A DNA stretch of 64,000 nt from Silvania hatchlandensis (GCF_025564065.1 NZ_JAMGZK010000038.1:1-64000), one strand, 5' to 3'. Shown: positions 47,010 to 55,792, numbered from the stretch's first letter. The notes: generated from the sequence alone by a model not told the origin. Numbers and translations: made by a program.

Positions 47010-47183
47010 TCAGAAAAGCGAGATCAGCAGCGCGACCGGAAAGCTCATCGGCCAGGTTGAGCCAATAAGAAAGGCGCTGAGAAAGCGAATGCGTTTGCGA
47101 TCTTTGGTCAGAAACCAGGTAATGAGTGCGCAGATCGATGCCATGACTACGTAAAACATCAACATTTTTTGATACAACGTCAT
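47010..47183 (-). CDS. ortT: Orphan membrane toxin OrtT (YdcX, GhoT-like)
   Basis: A 57-residue very hydrophobic protein, the exact length of E. coli OrtT (YdcX) and GhoT. Two membrane helices are visible, and the C-terminal signature RIRFLSAFLIGSTWPMSFPVALL is characteristic of this family. OrtT damages the inner membrane and slows growth under stress such as stringent-response conditions, without a dedicated antitoxin. No ghoS-like RNase antitoxin gene is seen upstream. The only ATG in the frame is at 47183; a TTG seven codons upstream is less likely. In E. coli it lies between ydcW and ydcY; here both flanks are occupied by other genes. Confidence 0.9.
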   Translation of the reverse strand: MTLYQKMLMFYVVMASICALITWFLTKDRKRIRFLSAFLIGSTWPMSFPVALLISLF

Positions 47184-47341
47184 TCCACTCACCCACTTCG
47201 TCAATAATAACCGCGCGCAATATGCGGCATATGTTGATGTGGATCAAGTTTTTTGTTACAAATTAACCACAACTTTATTGCGTTTAATATCAATTGGGTA
47301 GAACCGTTTATACCTGTAAGCGCTTGTTGTTCAGCAAGAAC

Positions 47342-47369
47342 AACAAAAAGGGCCGCTCGCAGCGGCCCT
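47342..47369 (-). terminator. Rho-independent terminator of the 25-residue small gene
   Basis: Nine-base-pair perfect stem AGGGCCGCT / AGCGGCCCT with a three-base loop at 47349-47369, followed on the minus strand by TTTTTGTTGTT. It lies 11 bases after the small gene's stop codon. Confidence 0.88.
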
Positions 47370-47380
47370 GGTTTCCAGCG

Positions 47381-47458
47381 TTATTTTTTCACCGGCTGAG
47401 GTTTTTTGTTCCCCGAGTCGGGTACTTTACGCGATTTGTCTTTGTCGACGTGGAGCAT
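47381..47458 (-). CDS. Small basic protein of 25 residues (unannotated type)
   Basis: A minus-strand frame encoding 25 residues, MLHVDKDKSRKVPDSGN followed by a Lys/Pro-rich tail. The Shine-Dalgarno AAAGGA sits 7 bases before the ATG. A TATACT -10-like hexamer lies about 35 bp upstream, and a strong terminator follows, so it has all parts of an independent gene. Seven of 25 residues are lysine; there is no hydrophobic segment, so it should be soluble, perhaps nucleic-acid or membrane-surface binding. No family recognised with certainty. Confidence 0.6.
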   Translation of the reverse strand: MLHVDKDKSRKVPDSGNKKPQPVKK

Positions 47459-47521
47459 ATATCGATCCTTTCGTGACCTTCGGAATAAGTAAGTATAGCC
47501 CACCTGAGAGGTACCACTTTA

Positions 47522-47544
47522 AAGTCGCATTTTAAATGCATTTT
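47522..47544. promoter_or_regulatory. NsrR binding site upstream of the yeaR-yeaR-yoaG operon
   Basis: An 11-1-11 inverted repeat, AAGTCGCATTT-T-AAATGCATTTT, closely matching the NsrR consensus built on GCATTTNAAATGC. A TTGACA hexamer follows at 47545, and a NarL-type heptamer (TACCTCT on the minus strand) lies at 47507-47513. E. coli yeaR-yoaG is repressed by NsrR and activated by nitrate through NarL, which fits. Confidence 0.78.
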
Positions 47545-47605
47545 TTGACAAATTAAGGTTGTCGATTCGTGCTGTAATGGCGACTGATTTCACAAGGAGG
47601 ACGTT

Positions 47606-47950
47606 ATGCTGCGTATTCCGCAAAGCTGTATCCATACTCGCTCTACCCCGTTCTGGAACAAATCCACCGCACCCGCAGGTCTTTTTCAGCGTCATCTCGA
47701 TACCGGCACCCGACCGGGTGTGTATCCGCGTCTGACGGTCATGCAGGGCACCGTGTGCTACCTGGGCTATGCCGATGATTCGTCACCTGAGCCTGATAGC
47801 ATTCTTGTGATCGAAGCCGGGCATTTCGGTGTTTTCCCGCCCGAACGCTGGCATCACATTGAGGTGGTGTCCGACGACGCCCTGTTCAACATCGACTTTT
47901 TCGTCGAGCCCGACGTATTGAAATCTCGCTCTGCGAACAAGCACGCTTAA
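47606..47950 (+). CDS. yeaR: YeaR-like DUF1971 protein, copy 1
   Basis: A 114-residue cupin-like DUF1971 protein matching E. coli YeaR (HTRSTPFWNKSTAPAGLFQRH, then GTRPGVYPRLTVMQG and ERWHHIEVVSDDALFNIDFF). Conserved histidines and acidic residues suggest a metal site. The DUF1971 fold also occurs as an N-terminal part of TehB tellurite-resistance proteins. It is preceded by GGAGG and an NsrR box, so nitric oxide or nitrate should induce it. It begins an operon with a second, diverged copy (10-bp gap) and yoaG. Precise function unknown. Confidence 0.9.
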   Translation: MLRIPQSCIHTRSTPFWNKSTAPAGLFQRHLDTGTRPGVYPRLTVMQGTVCYLGYADDSSPEPDSILVIEAGHFGVFPPERWHHIEVVSDDALFNIDFFVEPDVLKSRSANKHA

Positions 47951-47960
47951 GGAACTGACT

Positions 47961-48314
47961 ATGTTACGTATTCCTGACAATTTTGTGCATACCCGCACGA
48001 CCCCATTCTGGAACAAAGAGACCGCACCGAAGGCACTGCTAACCCATCACAACACGAAAGCCGGTGTTTATGGTCGCCTGTCGGTGATGCATGGCGCAGT
48101 GAAATATTTCGGTTTTCCGGATGCGACCTCCACCGAGCCCGATAGGGAGCAGGTGATCGAGGCCGGGGCGTTCGGCATCTCTCCGCCGCAAAAGTGGCAC
48201 CGCATTGAGCTGCTGACTGACGACACCTGGTTCAATATCGACTTTTTCGCCGACCCTGACGTAACGCTGAGCGGCGCGGGTTTGGGAAAAGTGGTTAACA
48301 CACATAAGGAGTAA
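47961..48314 (+). CDS. YeaR-like DUF1971 protein, copy 2 (tandem paralogue)
   Basis: A 117-residue second DUF1971 protein directly after the first, sharing the HTRTTPFWNKETAP opening, the GVYGRLSVMHGAVKY core and the WHRIELLTDDTWFNIDFF end. Divergence between the two is considerable, so the duplication is not recent or the second copy came from elsewhere. E. coli has a single yeaR before yoaG. It is translated from AAGGA-ACTGACT-ATG and is followed 4 bp later by yoaG. Confidence 0.88.
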   Translation: MLRIPDNFVHTRTTPFWNKETAPKALLTHHNTKAGVYGRLSVMHGAVKYFGFPDATSTEPDREQVIEAGAFGISPPQKWHRIELLTDDTWFNIDFFADPDVTLSGAGLGKVVNTHKE

Positions 48315-48318
48315 CATG

Positions 48319-48501
48319 ATGGGCAAAGCAACCTATACCGTCACCGTGACCAATAACAGCAATGGCGTGTCGGTGGACTATGAGACAGATGCCCCTATGG
48401 AGCTGATGATACCGGATGTGGCCGCAGACGTGATTAAAGACCTGGTGAATACCGTGCGCGCGTATGACACGGAAAATGAGCATGAGGTGTGCGGCTGGTG
48501 A
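48319..48501 (+). CDS. yoaG: YoaG family small protein
   Basis: A 60-residue protein nearly identical in pattern to E. coli YoaG (MGKATYTVTVTNNSNGVSVD to the C-terminal TENEHEVCGW). The start at 48319 matches the family; an adjacent ATG one codon upstream is possible, and AAGGAG serves either. E. coli YoaG is a small dimeric protein of unknown function, cotranscribed with yeaR and induced by nitrate and nitric oxide. Here it closes a yeaR-yeaR-yoaG operon convergent with the flagellin gene. Confidence 0.93.
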   Translation: MGKATYTVTVTNNSNGVSVDYETDAPMELMIPDVAADVIKDLVNTVRAYDTENEHEVCGW

Positions 48502-48531
48502 TCGCTCGCAGCGACGTTCTGTCGCTGCCTC

Positions 48532-49980
48532 TTACATTTTGAGCAGTTCCAGCACCGTTTGCGGTACCTGGTTGGCCATCTTCAGGGCGGCATTCTGGCT
48601 CTGCTCCAGGATCTGCGCCCGCGCAAGCTGGCTCGCCTCGATGGCGTAATCGGCATCCTGAATACGACTGCGGGCCGTCTGGAGCGAAACGCTCTGCTGC
48701 GACAGCACCGCTTTATGGGATTCGAAGCGGTTCATCATCGCCCCGTACTGCGTGCGGTAGCCGCTCACTGTCTCCAGCGCCGCATCTAACAGCCCCATAC
48801 ACTGGTTGGCCCCCGCCGCATTGATCATGCTGGTGTTTTCCAGCTTCAGCGTTTTTAAGTCCGTCGGCGTCGGTTCAATGGTGGTGGATTGCATCTCTTC
48901 GCCAAAGTTGGCGCTGGTCACCACATCTATAGGCCGACTTTGCTTTGGCGGAACGGCAGGCGTAATGGTGGGCGTCGGCAGCGTGCCCCAGGTAATGTTG
49001 CTGGTAAAGGAGCCGCTCCCTACTACCATCACCAGCAAATCTTCGGTGACCGTATCCAGGGTGATGTGTTCGATGCGGTTCGAGCCGTTGGCACCGTCGT
49101 TCCAGGCACCAGAGGCTTTGTCTTCATAGCGATCGCCATCACCGCTGTAGGTCATCGTCATGCCGTTATAGTTCAGCGCTTCGCCGTTGTAATCCCAGAA
49201 GGCTCCACCCTGAACTAACTGCGAACCGTCATAGACCGCCCCGCTGCTGAACCCGTTTTTGGCGGTGAGCAAAGAGGACGTGGCTTTGGCGTCGGTGTTA
49301 ATCCCGCGACTGACCCAGGTATAATCTGCATCCGCACCGGAAAGCGGTGTGCCCAGCAGATGTTTTCCGTCGCGGGTAAATATCTGTAGATCGTCATCCA
49401 GACCCAGCGAATCAATGGTAATGGTGATATTGGTCGACCCGGCGGGAATATAGGCCAGTGGAATAATCCCGGAGCTAAACGAATAATCGGTACCGGCCAC
49501 GGGAAATTTACTGTGTAACGGTGCAACGTCACCCACCAGTAAGGGGGGTAATACCGGCTTGTCGGTTGCCAACGGATATTGCCCGAAGATCTCAGTCTGT
49601 TCCGAGACCTGGGTAATATTCGCCAGAATCTGCTGATATTCGTTGTTGATGCTGATCAGGTCCGAATCAGATAACGTCCCGTTCGCGGCCTGAATCGCCA
49701 GGCTTTTGGCCCTGATCAGCATCGAGCCGATATCGCTCAGGCTGCCTTCTGCCGTCTGCGCCAGACTTATCGCATCATCCAGCCCGCGACCGATCACGCT
49801 GTCGGCATTAATGTTGGCGAGCATCCGGTTGGCAATCGCCTGCCCGGCCGCGTCATCTTTCGCGCTGTTGATGCGCAGTCCGGATGAGAGACGCTCAATG
49901 GTCTGAGAAAGCATTGAGCTGTTGGCTTTTCGGGACTTAAGCGAGAGCCCGGCAATCTCGTTATGATTAATTCCTGGCAT
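48532..49980 (-). CDS. Solitary flagellin-like protein with unusual central domain
   Basis: A 482-residue flagellin. The N-terminal D0/D1 region (TIERLSSGLRINSAKDDAAGQAIANRM, residues 28-54) and C-terminal D1/D0 region (SRIQDADYAIEASQLARAQIL, then QVPQTVLELLKM) are clearly flagellin. The usual MAQVINTNSLSL start is replaced by MPGINHNEIAGLSL. The middle, about residues 145-360, is not the standard enterobacterial D2/D3: it is Asp/Gly/Thr-rich with beta character (LGLDDDLQIFTRDGK, LLVMVVGSGSFTSNITWG), perhaps a sandwich fold. A sigma-28 promoter precedes it. No other flagellar gene is in the window. Confidence 0.9.
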   Translation of the reverse strand: MPGINHNEIAGLSLKSRKANSSMLSQTIERLSSGLRINSAKDDAAGQAIANRMLANINADSVIGRGLDDAISLAQTAEGSLSDIGSMLIRAKSLAIQAANGTLSDSDLISINNEYQQILANITQVSEQTEIFGQYPLATDKPVLPPLLVGDVAPLHSKFPVAGTDYSFSSGIIPLAYIPAGSTNITITIDSLGLDDDLQIFTRDGKHLLGTPLSGADADYTWVSRGINTDAKATSSLLTAKNGFSSGAVYDGSQLVQGGAFWDYNGEALNYNGMTMTYSGDGDRYEDKASGAWNDGANGSNRIEHITLDTVTEDLLVMVVGSGSFTSNITWGTLPTPTITPAVPPKQSRPIDVVTSANFGEEMQSTTIEPTPTDLKTLKLENTSMINAAGANQCMGLLDAALETVSGYRTQYGAMMNRFESHKAVLSQQSVSLQTARSRIQDADYAIEASQLARAQILEQSQNAALKMANQVPQTVLELLKM

Positions 49981-50013
49981 GGGTAGTGGCGTCTTTAATC
50001 TGGTCTGATTACT

Positions 50014-50040
50014 CTATCGGCCCGAGAAAGATTTTATTTA
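50014..50040 (-). promoter_or_regulatory. Sigma-28 (FliA) promoter of the solitary flagellin gene
   Basis: On the minus strand, TAAA (50040-50037) and GCCGATAG (50021-50014) are separated by exactly 15 bp, giving the FliA core TAAA-N15-GCCGATAA with a single mismatch in the -10. It ends 34 bp before the flagellin ATG. Confidence 0.82.
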
Positions 50041-50154
50041 GGGGATAATCGCCAAAAGCAGACGATATATTCTTTATGCGCAAGGGTGTGGCCAGCGGCA
50101 GATTAAATACATTCACCATTCAAATATATTTAATATGCCGCCGACCACAGTTAA

Positions 50155-51579
50155 TCAGTGTTTGATCATGATGTGCCGAACCACGGTGTAATCTTCAAGA
50201 CTGTACGACGACATATCTTTCCCGTAACCCGACAGCTTCATCCCGCCGTGCGGCATTTCGCTGACCAGCATAAAGTGGGTGTTCACCCAGGTGCAGCCGT
50301 ACTGCAGCCGGGCGCTGATCCGGTGCGCGCGGCCCACGTCCTGAGTCCAGACCGAGGACGCCAGCCCGTACCGGGAATCGTTGGCCCAGCCTAATACCTG
50401 CGCTTCATCGTCGAATTCGGTAACGCTCACCACCGGGCCAAACACCTCCTGCTGGACGATGGCATCCTCCTGTTTTGCGCCAGCCAGCAGCGTTGGCTGG
50501 AAGTAATACCCGCCCCCGTCATGCTTGCTGCCGCCGGTAACCACCTGGATATGCGCCAGCGCTTTGGCCTCCTCCACCGCTTTGCACACCCGGTCGAGAT
50601 GCGCCTGGGAACTTAACGGCCCCAGCTCGGTGCTTTCATCTTCAGGGGCACCGATTTTCAGGCTGGCAACCGCCGCGCCCAGTTTTTCGACCAGTGCCGC
50701 ATAGATGCCCTTTTGGGCGTAGATCCGACAGGCGGCGGTACAGTCCTGTCCGGCGTTATAGTAGCCAAAGGTGCGAACCCCCTCCACGACTGCGTCGAGG
50801 TCGGCGTCGTCAAAAACAATCACCGGGGCTTTGCCGCCCAACTCCATGTGGGTGCGTTTAATCGACGAGGCGGTATGCCCGATAATGTGTTCCCCAGTGG
50901 CGATGGAGCCGGTGAGCGACACCATCCGCACCTTTTCATGTCCGGTCAGCGGATCGCCGACGGTCTTCCCGCGACCAAACAGCACGTTGATTACCCCGGC
51001 CGGGAAAATGTCTTTCGCCAGTTCGGCCAGCTTCAGGGCGGTCAGTGGCGTGATTTCCGACGGCTTGATTACCACGCAGTTACCGGCGGCCAGCGCCGGG
51101 CCCAGCTTCCACGCCGCCATCATCAGCGGATAGTTCCACGGCGCGATGGAGGCGACCACACCCACCGGGTCGCGGCGGATCATTGAGGTGTGGCCGTCGA
51201 GATACTCGCCCGCCGCCAGCCCGTGCAGGCTGCGCGCGGCCCCGGCAAAGAAGCGAAACACATCGGCCACCGCCGGAATTTCGTCCCCCAGCACGCAGTG
51301 CAGCGGTTTGCCGCAGTTCTGCGACTCCAGCCGCGCCAGCGTGTCGGCGTTCTCGTCTATCACATCCGCCAGCTTGAGCAGGCACTCGGCGCGGGTTTTC
51401 GGCGTCGATTGTCCCCAACTGGCAAAGGCCTTGTCGGCGGCCTGAACGGCAGCATCCACCTGTGCGGCAGAAGCTTCGGCGATCTCCAGAATCAGTTCGC
51501 CGGTCGCCGGGTTGTACACCGGCTGTTTTTCGCCTTCGCCATTGACCAGTTCACCATTAATCAGCAGTTGAGTTTGCAT
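50155..51579 (-). CDS. patD: Gamma-aminobutyraldehyde dehydrogenase PatD (YdcW)
   Basis: A 474-residue NAD+-dependent aldehyde dehydrogenase, the same length as E. coli PatD. The general base lies in [16 protein letters not shown] near residue 246, the catalytic cysteine in [14 protein letters not shown] near residue 280, and the nucleotide fold region [20 protein letters not shown] near residue 140. It oxidises 4-aminobutanal from putrescine breakdown to GABA. It is the last gene of the ydcSTUV-patD operon, 24 bp after ydcV, linking putative polyamine uptake to its degradation. Confidence 0.95.
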   Translation of the reverse strand: MQTQLLINGELVNGEGEKQPVYNPATGELILEIAEASAAQVDAAVQAADKAFASWGQSTPKTRAECLLKLADVIDENADTLARLESQNCGKPLHCVLGDEIPAVADVFRFFAGAARSLHGLAAGEYLDGHTSMIRRDPVGVVASIAPWNYPLMMAAWKLGPALAAGNCVVIKPSEITPLTALKLAELAKDIFPAGVINVLFGRGKTVGDPLTGHEKVRMVSLTGSIATGEHIIGHTASSIKRTHMELGGKAPVIVFDDADLDAVVEGVRTFGYYNAGQDCTAACRIYAQKGIYAALVEKLGAAVASLKIGAPEDESTELGPLSSQAHLDRVCKAVEEAKALAHIQVVTGGSKHDGGGYYFQPTLLAGAKQEDAIVQQEVFGPVVSVTEFDDEAQVLGWANDSRYGLASSVWTQDVGRAHRISARLQYGCTWVNTHFMLVSEMPHGGMKLSGYGKDMSSYSLEDYTVVRHIMIKH

Positions 51580-51603
51580 AGCATTGTCCTGTTGAAATCA
51601 ACG

Positions 51604-52410
51604 TTATTTCCCGCTGCCAGCGACGGTCTCGCCTTCGCGGGTTAGCCACCAGGCCCCCAGAATAGGAATGGTCGTTACCAGCATCACCAGCAGCGCCACC
51701 ACGTTCGTTACCGGCACATCGCGCGGGCGACCGAGCTGATTTAACAGCCACAGCGGCAGCGTGCGCTCATGTCCGGCGGTAAAGGTCGTTACGATGATCT
51801 CATCGAACGACAGCGCAAACGCCAGCATCCCCCCGGCCAGCAGGGCCGATCCCAGATTGGGTAGCACCACATAGCGAAAGGTTTGCCAGCCGTTGGCACC
51901 AAGATCCATGGATGCCTCCACCAGGCTCCAGGAGGTACGCCGGAAGCGGGCAATCACGTTATTGAACACCACCACCACACAGAACGTGGCGTGACCGAGA
52001 ATGATGGTGAAAAAGCCCGGCTCCAGATTGATGGTTTTAAACGCCGTCAGCAGCGCCAGACCGGTGATGATCCCCGGCAGGGCAAGGGGCAAAATCAGCA
52101 TTAGCGAGATGGCGTTTTTACCAAAGAACTCTCGCCGCCACAGGGCCGCCGCCGCCAGCGTACCCAGCACCAGCGCAATCACCGTCGACAGCGCGGCGAT
52201 TTTAAGTGACAACGTCACTGACTCGATAATGTCGCTGCGCGCAGCCGCGATGCTGAACCACTTCAGGGTCAGCCCCTGCGGCGGAAAGCTGAAGGCGGCG
52301 TCCTCGGTATTAAAAGCATAGATGGCAATGATCAGCAGCGGGAAGTGGAGAAAGATTACCCCGCCCCAGGTGGCTATTTTTAAGAACAGCGGTGCGCGTT
52401 CAGAGTGCAT
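51604..52410 (-). CDS. ydcV: ABC transporter permease YdcV
   Basis: A 268-residue inner-membrane permease of the spermidine/putrescine type (PotC-like), starting at ATG 52410 ([15 protein letters not shown]) as in E. coli YdcV. Six helices are apparent; the cytoplasmic EAA loop is [20 protein letters not shown] near residues 165-185. It pairs with YdcU to form the channel of the putative polyamine importer YdcSTUV. Its start overlaps the end of ydcU by 11 bp. Confidence 0.94.
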   Translation of the reverse strand: MHSERAPLFLKIATWGGVIFLHFPLLIIAIYAFNTEDAAFSFPPQGLTLKWFSIAAARSDIIESVTLSLKIAALSTVIALVLGTLAAAALWRREFFGKNAISLMLILPLALPGIITGLALLTAFKTINLEPGFFTIILGHATFCVVVVFNNVIARFRRTSWSLVEASMDLGANGWQTFRYVVLPNLGSALLAGGMLAFALSFDEIIVTTFTAGHERTLPLWLLNQLGRPRDVPVTNVVALLVMLVTTIPILGAWWLTREGETVAGSGK

Positions 52411-53344
52411 CAAACGCTCCCAGGCGCTTCACGAACGCCAGATAAATCGTAATCAAAACAATCGGCATCAGCGTAAAGGCCGCCGCCATCGGCATATTGC
52501 CCACTGCACCCTGCTGGGAGTAGACCATCTGCCCGATGAAGTAGCCCGGCGGGCCAATCAGCTGCGGGACAATAAAGTCCCCCAGCGTCAGGGAGAAGGT
52601 GAAAATCGACCCCGCCGCAATTCCCGGTATCGCCAGCGGCAGTACCACATAGCGGAAGGTCTGACGCGGCCTGGCCCCGAGATCCGCAGAGGCCTGCAGC
52701 AGCGATGGCGGCAAGCGTTCCAGCGCCGCCTGCACCGGCAGGATCATAAACGGCAGCCAGATATAGACGAACACCAGGAAACGCCCCAGCCCGGAGGTCG
52801 ACAGCGTGCTGCCGCCAATGCCGGGCACCGTCAGCAGCGCGGTGAGCAGCGGCTCCAGCCCCATCGCCTCCAGAAACCACTGGGCCACCCCGCCTTTCGC
52901 CAGCAGCAGCGTCCAGGCGTAGGCTTTGACGATATAGCTGGCCCACATCGGCAGCATCACCGCAATGTAGAAGAAGGCTTTCCATTTACCGCGGGTGTAG
53001 CGCGCCATGTACCATGCCATCGGAAAGGCCAGAATCGCGCTGCCCACAGTGACGGCAATCGCCATGGTCAGGGTGCGCAGAATGATGTCGTAGTTGGCGG
53101 GTTGAAACAGCGCGCGGATATTGGCCAGCGTCAGGTCGGGCGTCACCGCCATCGTGTAGTCGTCGAAGGTGTAAAAACCTTGCCACAGAAGGGTCAGGAG
53201 CGATCCCAGATAGACGATACCAAACCACATCAGCGGGCCAAGCAGGAGCAAGAACAGCCCCAGCGATGGCCGACGCCAGAACAGCGCCGACAGGCGCCCC
53301 GACAGCCCGTGCGATGCCGGTGGAGGGGATACGCTCATGTCCAT
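52400..53344 (-). CDS. ydcU: ABC transporter permease YdcU
   Basis: A 314-residue PotB-like permease from ATG 53344, preceded by GAGGAGAGG; the open frame reaches 28 codons further into ydcT but without similarity. The conserved segment [20 protein letters not shown] begins the first helix. The EAA loop reads [20 protein letters not shown] near residue 220. It forms a heterodimer with YdcV. Its start nearly abuts the ydcT stop (ATG begins 2 bases after it), indicating coupled translation. Confidence 0.94.
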   Translation of the reverse strand: MDMSVSPPPASHGLSGRLSALFWRRPSLGLFLLLLGPLMWFGIVYLGSLLTLLWQGFYTFDDYTMAVTPDLTLANIRALFQPANYDIILRTLTMAIAVTVGSAILAFPMAWYMARYTRGKWKAFFYIAVMLPMWASYIVKAYAWTLLLAKGGVAQWFLEAMGLEPLLTALLTVPGIGGSTLSTSGLGRFLVFVYIWLPFMILPVQAALERLPPSLLQASADLGARPRQTFRYVVLPLAIPGIAAGSIFTFSLTLGDFIVPQLIGPPGYFIGQMVYSQQGAVGNMPMAAAFTLMPIVLITIYLAFVKRLGAFDAL

Positions 53345-53345
53345 C

Positions 53346-54359
53346 TCACCTCTCCTCATGCAGCGGTACCATCGCCTCGCGCGCCCACGACGCGGTAACC
53401 AGTTGCCCGTTCTCAACGCCCGACACAATCGTTGAGCCGCTGATGTTCGGCTGGCTCACCAGCAGCTTTTCCCCTTCCGCAAGGCGCAGCTCGAAGCGGG
53501 TCGCCGCCCCCTGGAACTGCACCGCCTGCACCCGGCCCTGCACCTGGATCTCGCCGCCTGCGTTGAGGCTGATATGTTCCGGGCGCAGCGAGTAACTGCC
53601 TGACATGCCGCAGACGCGGCGGGCCAGAGCGTCGCTAAAGACGTTTGAGGTGCCGACAAAGCTGGCGACAAACGGGGTCCGCGGACGCAGGTAGAGCTCG
53701 CGCGGGGTATCGACCTGTTCGATACGACCGTTGTTAAACACCGCCACCCGATCCGACATCGACAGGGCTTCGCCCTGATCGTGGGTAACGAAAATAAAGG
53801 TGATGCCCAGCTCCTGCTGTAGTTTTTTCAGTTCAAACTGCATCTGCTCGCGCAGTTTGAGATCGAGCGCGCCCAGCGGTTCATCCAGCAGCAGCACCCG
53901 GGGTTGATTGACCAGCGCGCGGGCGATCGCCACCCGCTGCCGCTGCCCCCCCGACAGCTGGGAGGGTTTGCGCTTTTCGGCAAAGCTCAGGTCGACCCGT
54001 TCCAGCGCCTCGCGAGCCTGCGCCTGACGGGTAGTTTTGTTGATCCCTTTCACCATCAGCCCGTAGGCGACGTTTTCGAGGATCGACATGTGGGGAAACA
54101 GGGCGTAATCCTGGAAGACGGTATTGACGTCGCGCTCCCAGGGCGGGAGTTCGCTGGCGTTTTTGCCAAAGATGGTCATTGCGCCGCCGCTCAGCTGTTC
54201 GAAACCGGCGATCAGCCGCAGGCAGGTGGTTTTGCCGGAGCCCGAAGGCCCCAGCATGGAGAAAAACTCGCCGTCGCGAATCTGGATTGTGACCCCATCC
54301 ACCGCACGCACCTCGCCATACAGGCGAGAGACCTCGTTAAATTCTACTGCGTACGTCAT
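53346..54359 (-). CDS. ydcT: Polyamine-type ABC transporter ATPase YdcT
   Basis: A 337-residue PotA-like ATPase. Walker A is GPSGSGKTT near residue 38, the signature LSGGQRQRVAIARAL near residue 138, and Walker B VLLLDEPLGALD near residue 158. A C-terminal TOBE domain follows (about residues 265-335). It drives the YdcSTUV importer and lies 15 bp downstream of ydcS, in the middle of the operon. Confidence 0.95.
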   Translation of the reverse strand: MTYAVEFNEVSRLYGEVRAVDGVTIQIRDGEFFSMLGPSGSGKTTCLRLIAGFEQLSGGAMTIFGKNASELPPWERDVNTVFQDYALFPHMSILENVAYGLMVKGINKTTRQAQAREALERVDLSFAEKRKPSQLSGGQRQRVAIARALVNQPRVLLLDEPLGALDLKLREQMQFELKKLQQELGITFIFVTHDQGEALSMSDRVAVFNNGRIEQVDTPRELYLRPRTPFVASFVGTSNVFSDALARRVCGMSGSYSLRPEHISLNAGGEIQVQGRVQAVQFQGAATRFELRLAEGEKLLVSQPNISGSTIVSGVENGQLVTASWAREAMVPLHEER

Positions 54360-54374
54360 AGTCGTTTCCCTGCG

Positions 54375-55520
54375 CTAGCGACCACCCATGATGGCGATAT
54401 AGTCCTGAACCCAGCGGTTATATGGAACATATTTACCGTCGCTGGCGGTCGGGGTTTTCCAGAAACTGATCTTGTCGAACCAGGTATAGCCGTTGGTTTC
54501 GCAGCCTTTCTCGCCCAGCAGGGTACTGGCTTTACACCCTTCCGGCACCACCGGCAGCGAGCCGAACCACGCGGCCAGATCGCCCTGTACTTTTGGCGTC
54601 AGGGACCAGTTCATCCACTTGTAGGCGCAGACCGGATGTTTGGCGTCGGTGTGCAGCATGGTGGTATCCGCCCAGCCGGTGACCCCCTCTTTCGGGAACA
54701 CGGTGGCAATGGGCTGGTTCTCCGCTTTCAGGGCGTTGGCCTGATACGGCCAGGCGCTGGAGGCGACCACCCCTTCATTTTTGAAATCACTCATCTGGAC
54801 GGTGGTATCGTGCCAGTAGCGGTGGATGAGCGCATGCTGGTCTTTCAGCACTTTCACCACCGCGGCGTACTGGGCTTCGGTCAGTTCATACGGGTCGCTG
54901 ATCCCCAGTTCCGGCTGGGTGGCTTTGACGAACAGCGCCGCATCGGCGATGTAGATCGGGCCATCGTAGGCCTGCACACGTCCTTTATTGGTTTTACCGT
55001 CCGGGAGATTTTGCTCTTTGAACACCACGGCCCAGCTGTCAGGCGGCGTCGGGAAGGTTTTGGTATTGTACATCAGCAGGTTAGGCCCCCACTGGTACGG
55101 CGTGCCGTAGACTTTTCCGTCAACGTTAAACCATTCCCCGTTGACCATGCGCGGGTCGATGGTTTTCCACGCCGGGATCAGCGCGGTGTTGATTGGCTGC
55201 ACGCGCTTGCCCATGATCAGGCGCAGAGAGGCATCGCCCGAGGCGGTCACCAGGTCGTAACCGCCCTTCGCCATCAGGCTGACCATCTCATCGGATGTGG
55301 CAGCGGTTTTGACGTTGACCTTGCAGCCGGTCTCTTTTTCAAACTGGCTGACCCAGTCATAATTTTTATCGGTCTGGCCACGTTCGATATAACCCGGCCA
55401 GGCAATAATATCCAACCGCCCTTCTGCTTTACCGAGTTCTTTTGGGGGCTCCGCCGCCTGCGCAGTCAAAATAGTCATACTGAGCGCGCACAGACTGCTA
55501 CGGGCAAATTTTTTGCTCAT
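54375..55520 (-). CDS. ydcS: Periplasmic substrate-binding protein YdcS
   Basis: A 381-residue binding protein of the PotD/PotF family, matching E. coli YdcS when started at ATG 55520 (MSKKFARSSLCALSM), with a signal peptide ending AQAAE. Core segments include GRLDIIAWPGYIERGQTDK and ASGDASLRLIMGKRVQPIN. It is thought to bind polyamines such as putrescine; E. coli YdcS has also been reported to have polyhydroxybutyrate synthase activity and a role in DNA uptake. It is the first gene of ydcSTUV-patD. The 210 bp upstream of it hold its promoter region and the ydcR terminator. Confidence 0.94.
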   Translation of the reverse strand: MSKKFARSSLCALSMTILTAQAAEPPKELGKAEGRLDIIAWPGYIERGQTDKNYDWVSQFEKETGCKVNVKTAATSDEMVSLMAKGGYDLVTASGDASLRLIMGKRVQPINTALIPAWKTIDPRMVNGEWFNVDGKVYGTPYQWGPNLLMYNTKTFPTPPDSWAVVFKEQNLPDGKTNKGRVQAYDGPIYIADAALFVKATQPELGISDPYELTEAQYAAVVKVLKDQHALIHRYWHDTTVQMSDFKNEGVVASSAWPYQANALKAENQPIATVFPKEGVTGWADTTMLHTDAKHPVCAYKWMNWSLTPKVQGDLAAWFGSLPVVPEGCKASTLLGEKGCETNGYTWFDKISFWKTPTASDGKYVPYNRWVQDYIAIMGGR

Positions 55521-55729
55521 ACCTTTTACTCCTGTCGCAATGAAATCTGACGGCGGCCATGCCGGTAGAATATCTCCCACATTAAACGTAGACCGCGTAA
55601 ATGCGGCGCACCCGGCAGGTACTGGAATTTTCATCAGGTTGTGACCGGGGGCGCATTACCCGTTAACTGGATTATAGACAAGGAGTTAGCGCCGGCGGGC
55701 GTTATGCATATTTCCTATGGACGACAATG

Positions 55730-55760
55730 AAAAACGCCGCAAATACAGTGCGGCGTTTTT
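55730..55760 (-). terminator. Rho-independent terminator downstream of ydcR
   Basis: Twelve-base-pair perfect stem AAAAACGCCGCA / TGCGGCGTTTTT with a seven-base loop, 32 bases after the ydcR stop. The symmetric A and T tracts could allow termination on either strand. Confidence 0.85.
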
Positions 55761-55792
55761 AAAAGAAGCAGAATGTTTATTCGGGGGCGATC

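Noticed and set aside
46978..47247. 89-codon minus-strand frame overlapping ortT as a possible GhoS-type antitoxin
   Set aside because: It overlaps ortT in another frame and shares no GhoS features; the ortT frame carries the conserved signature.
53904..55550. 548-codon plus-strand frame opposite ydcT and ydcS
   Set aside because: It spans two conserved minus-strand genes and shows shadow composition (His, Gly, Arg rich) with no recognisable motif.
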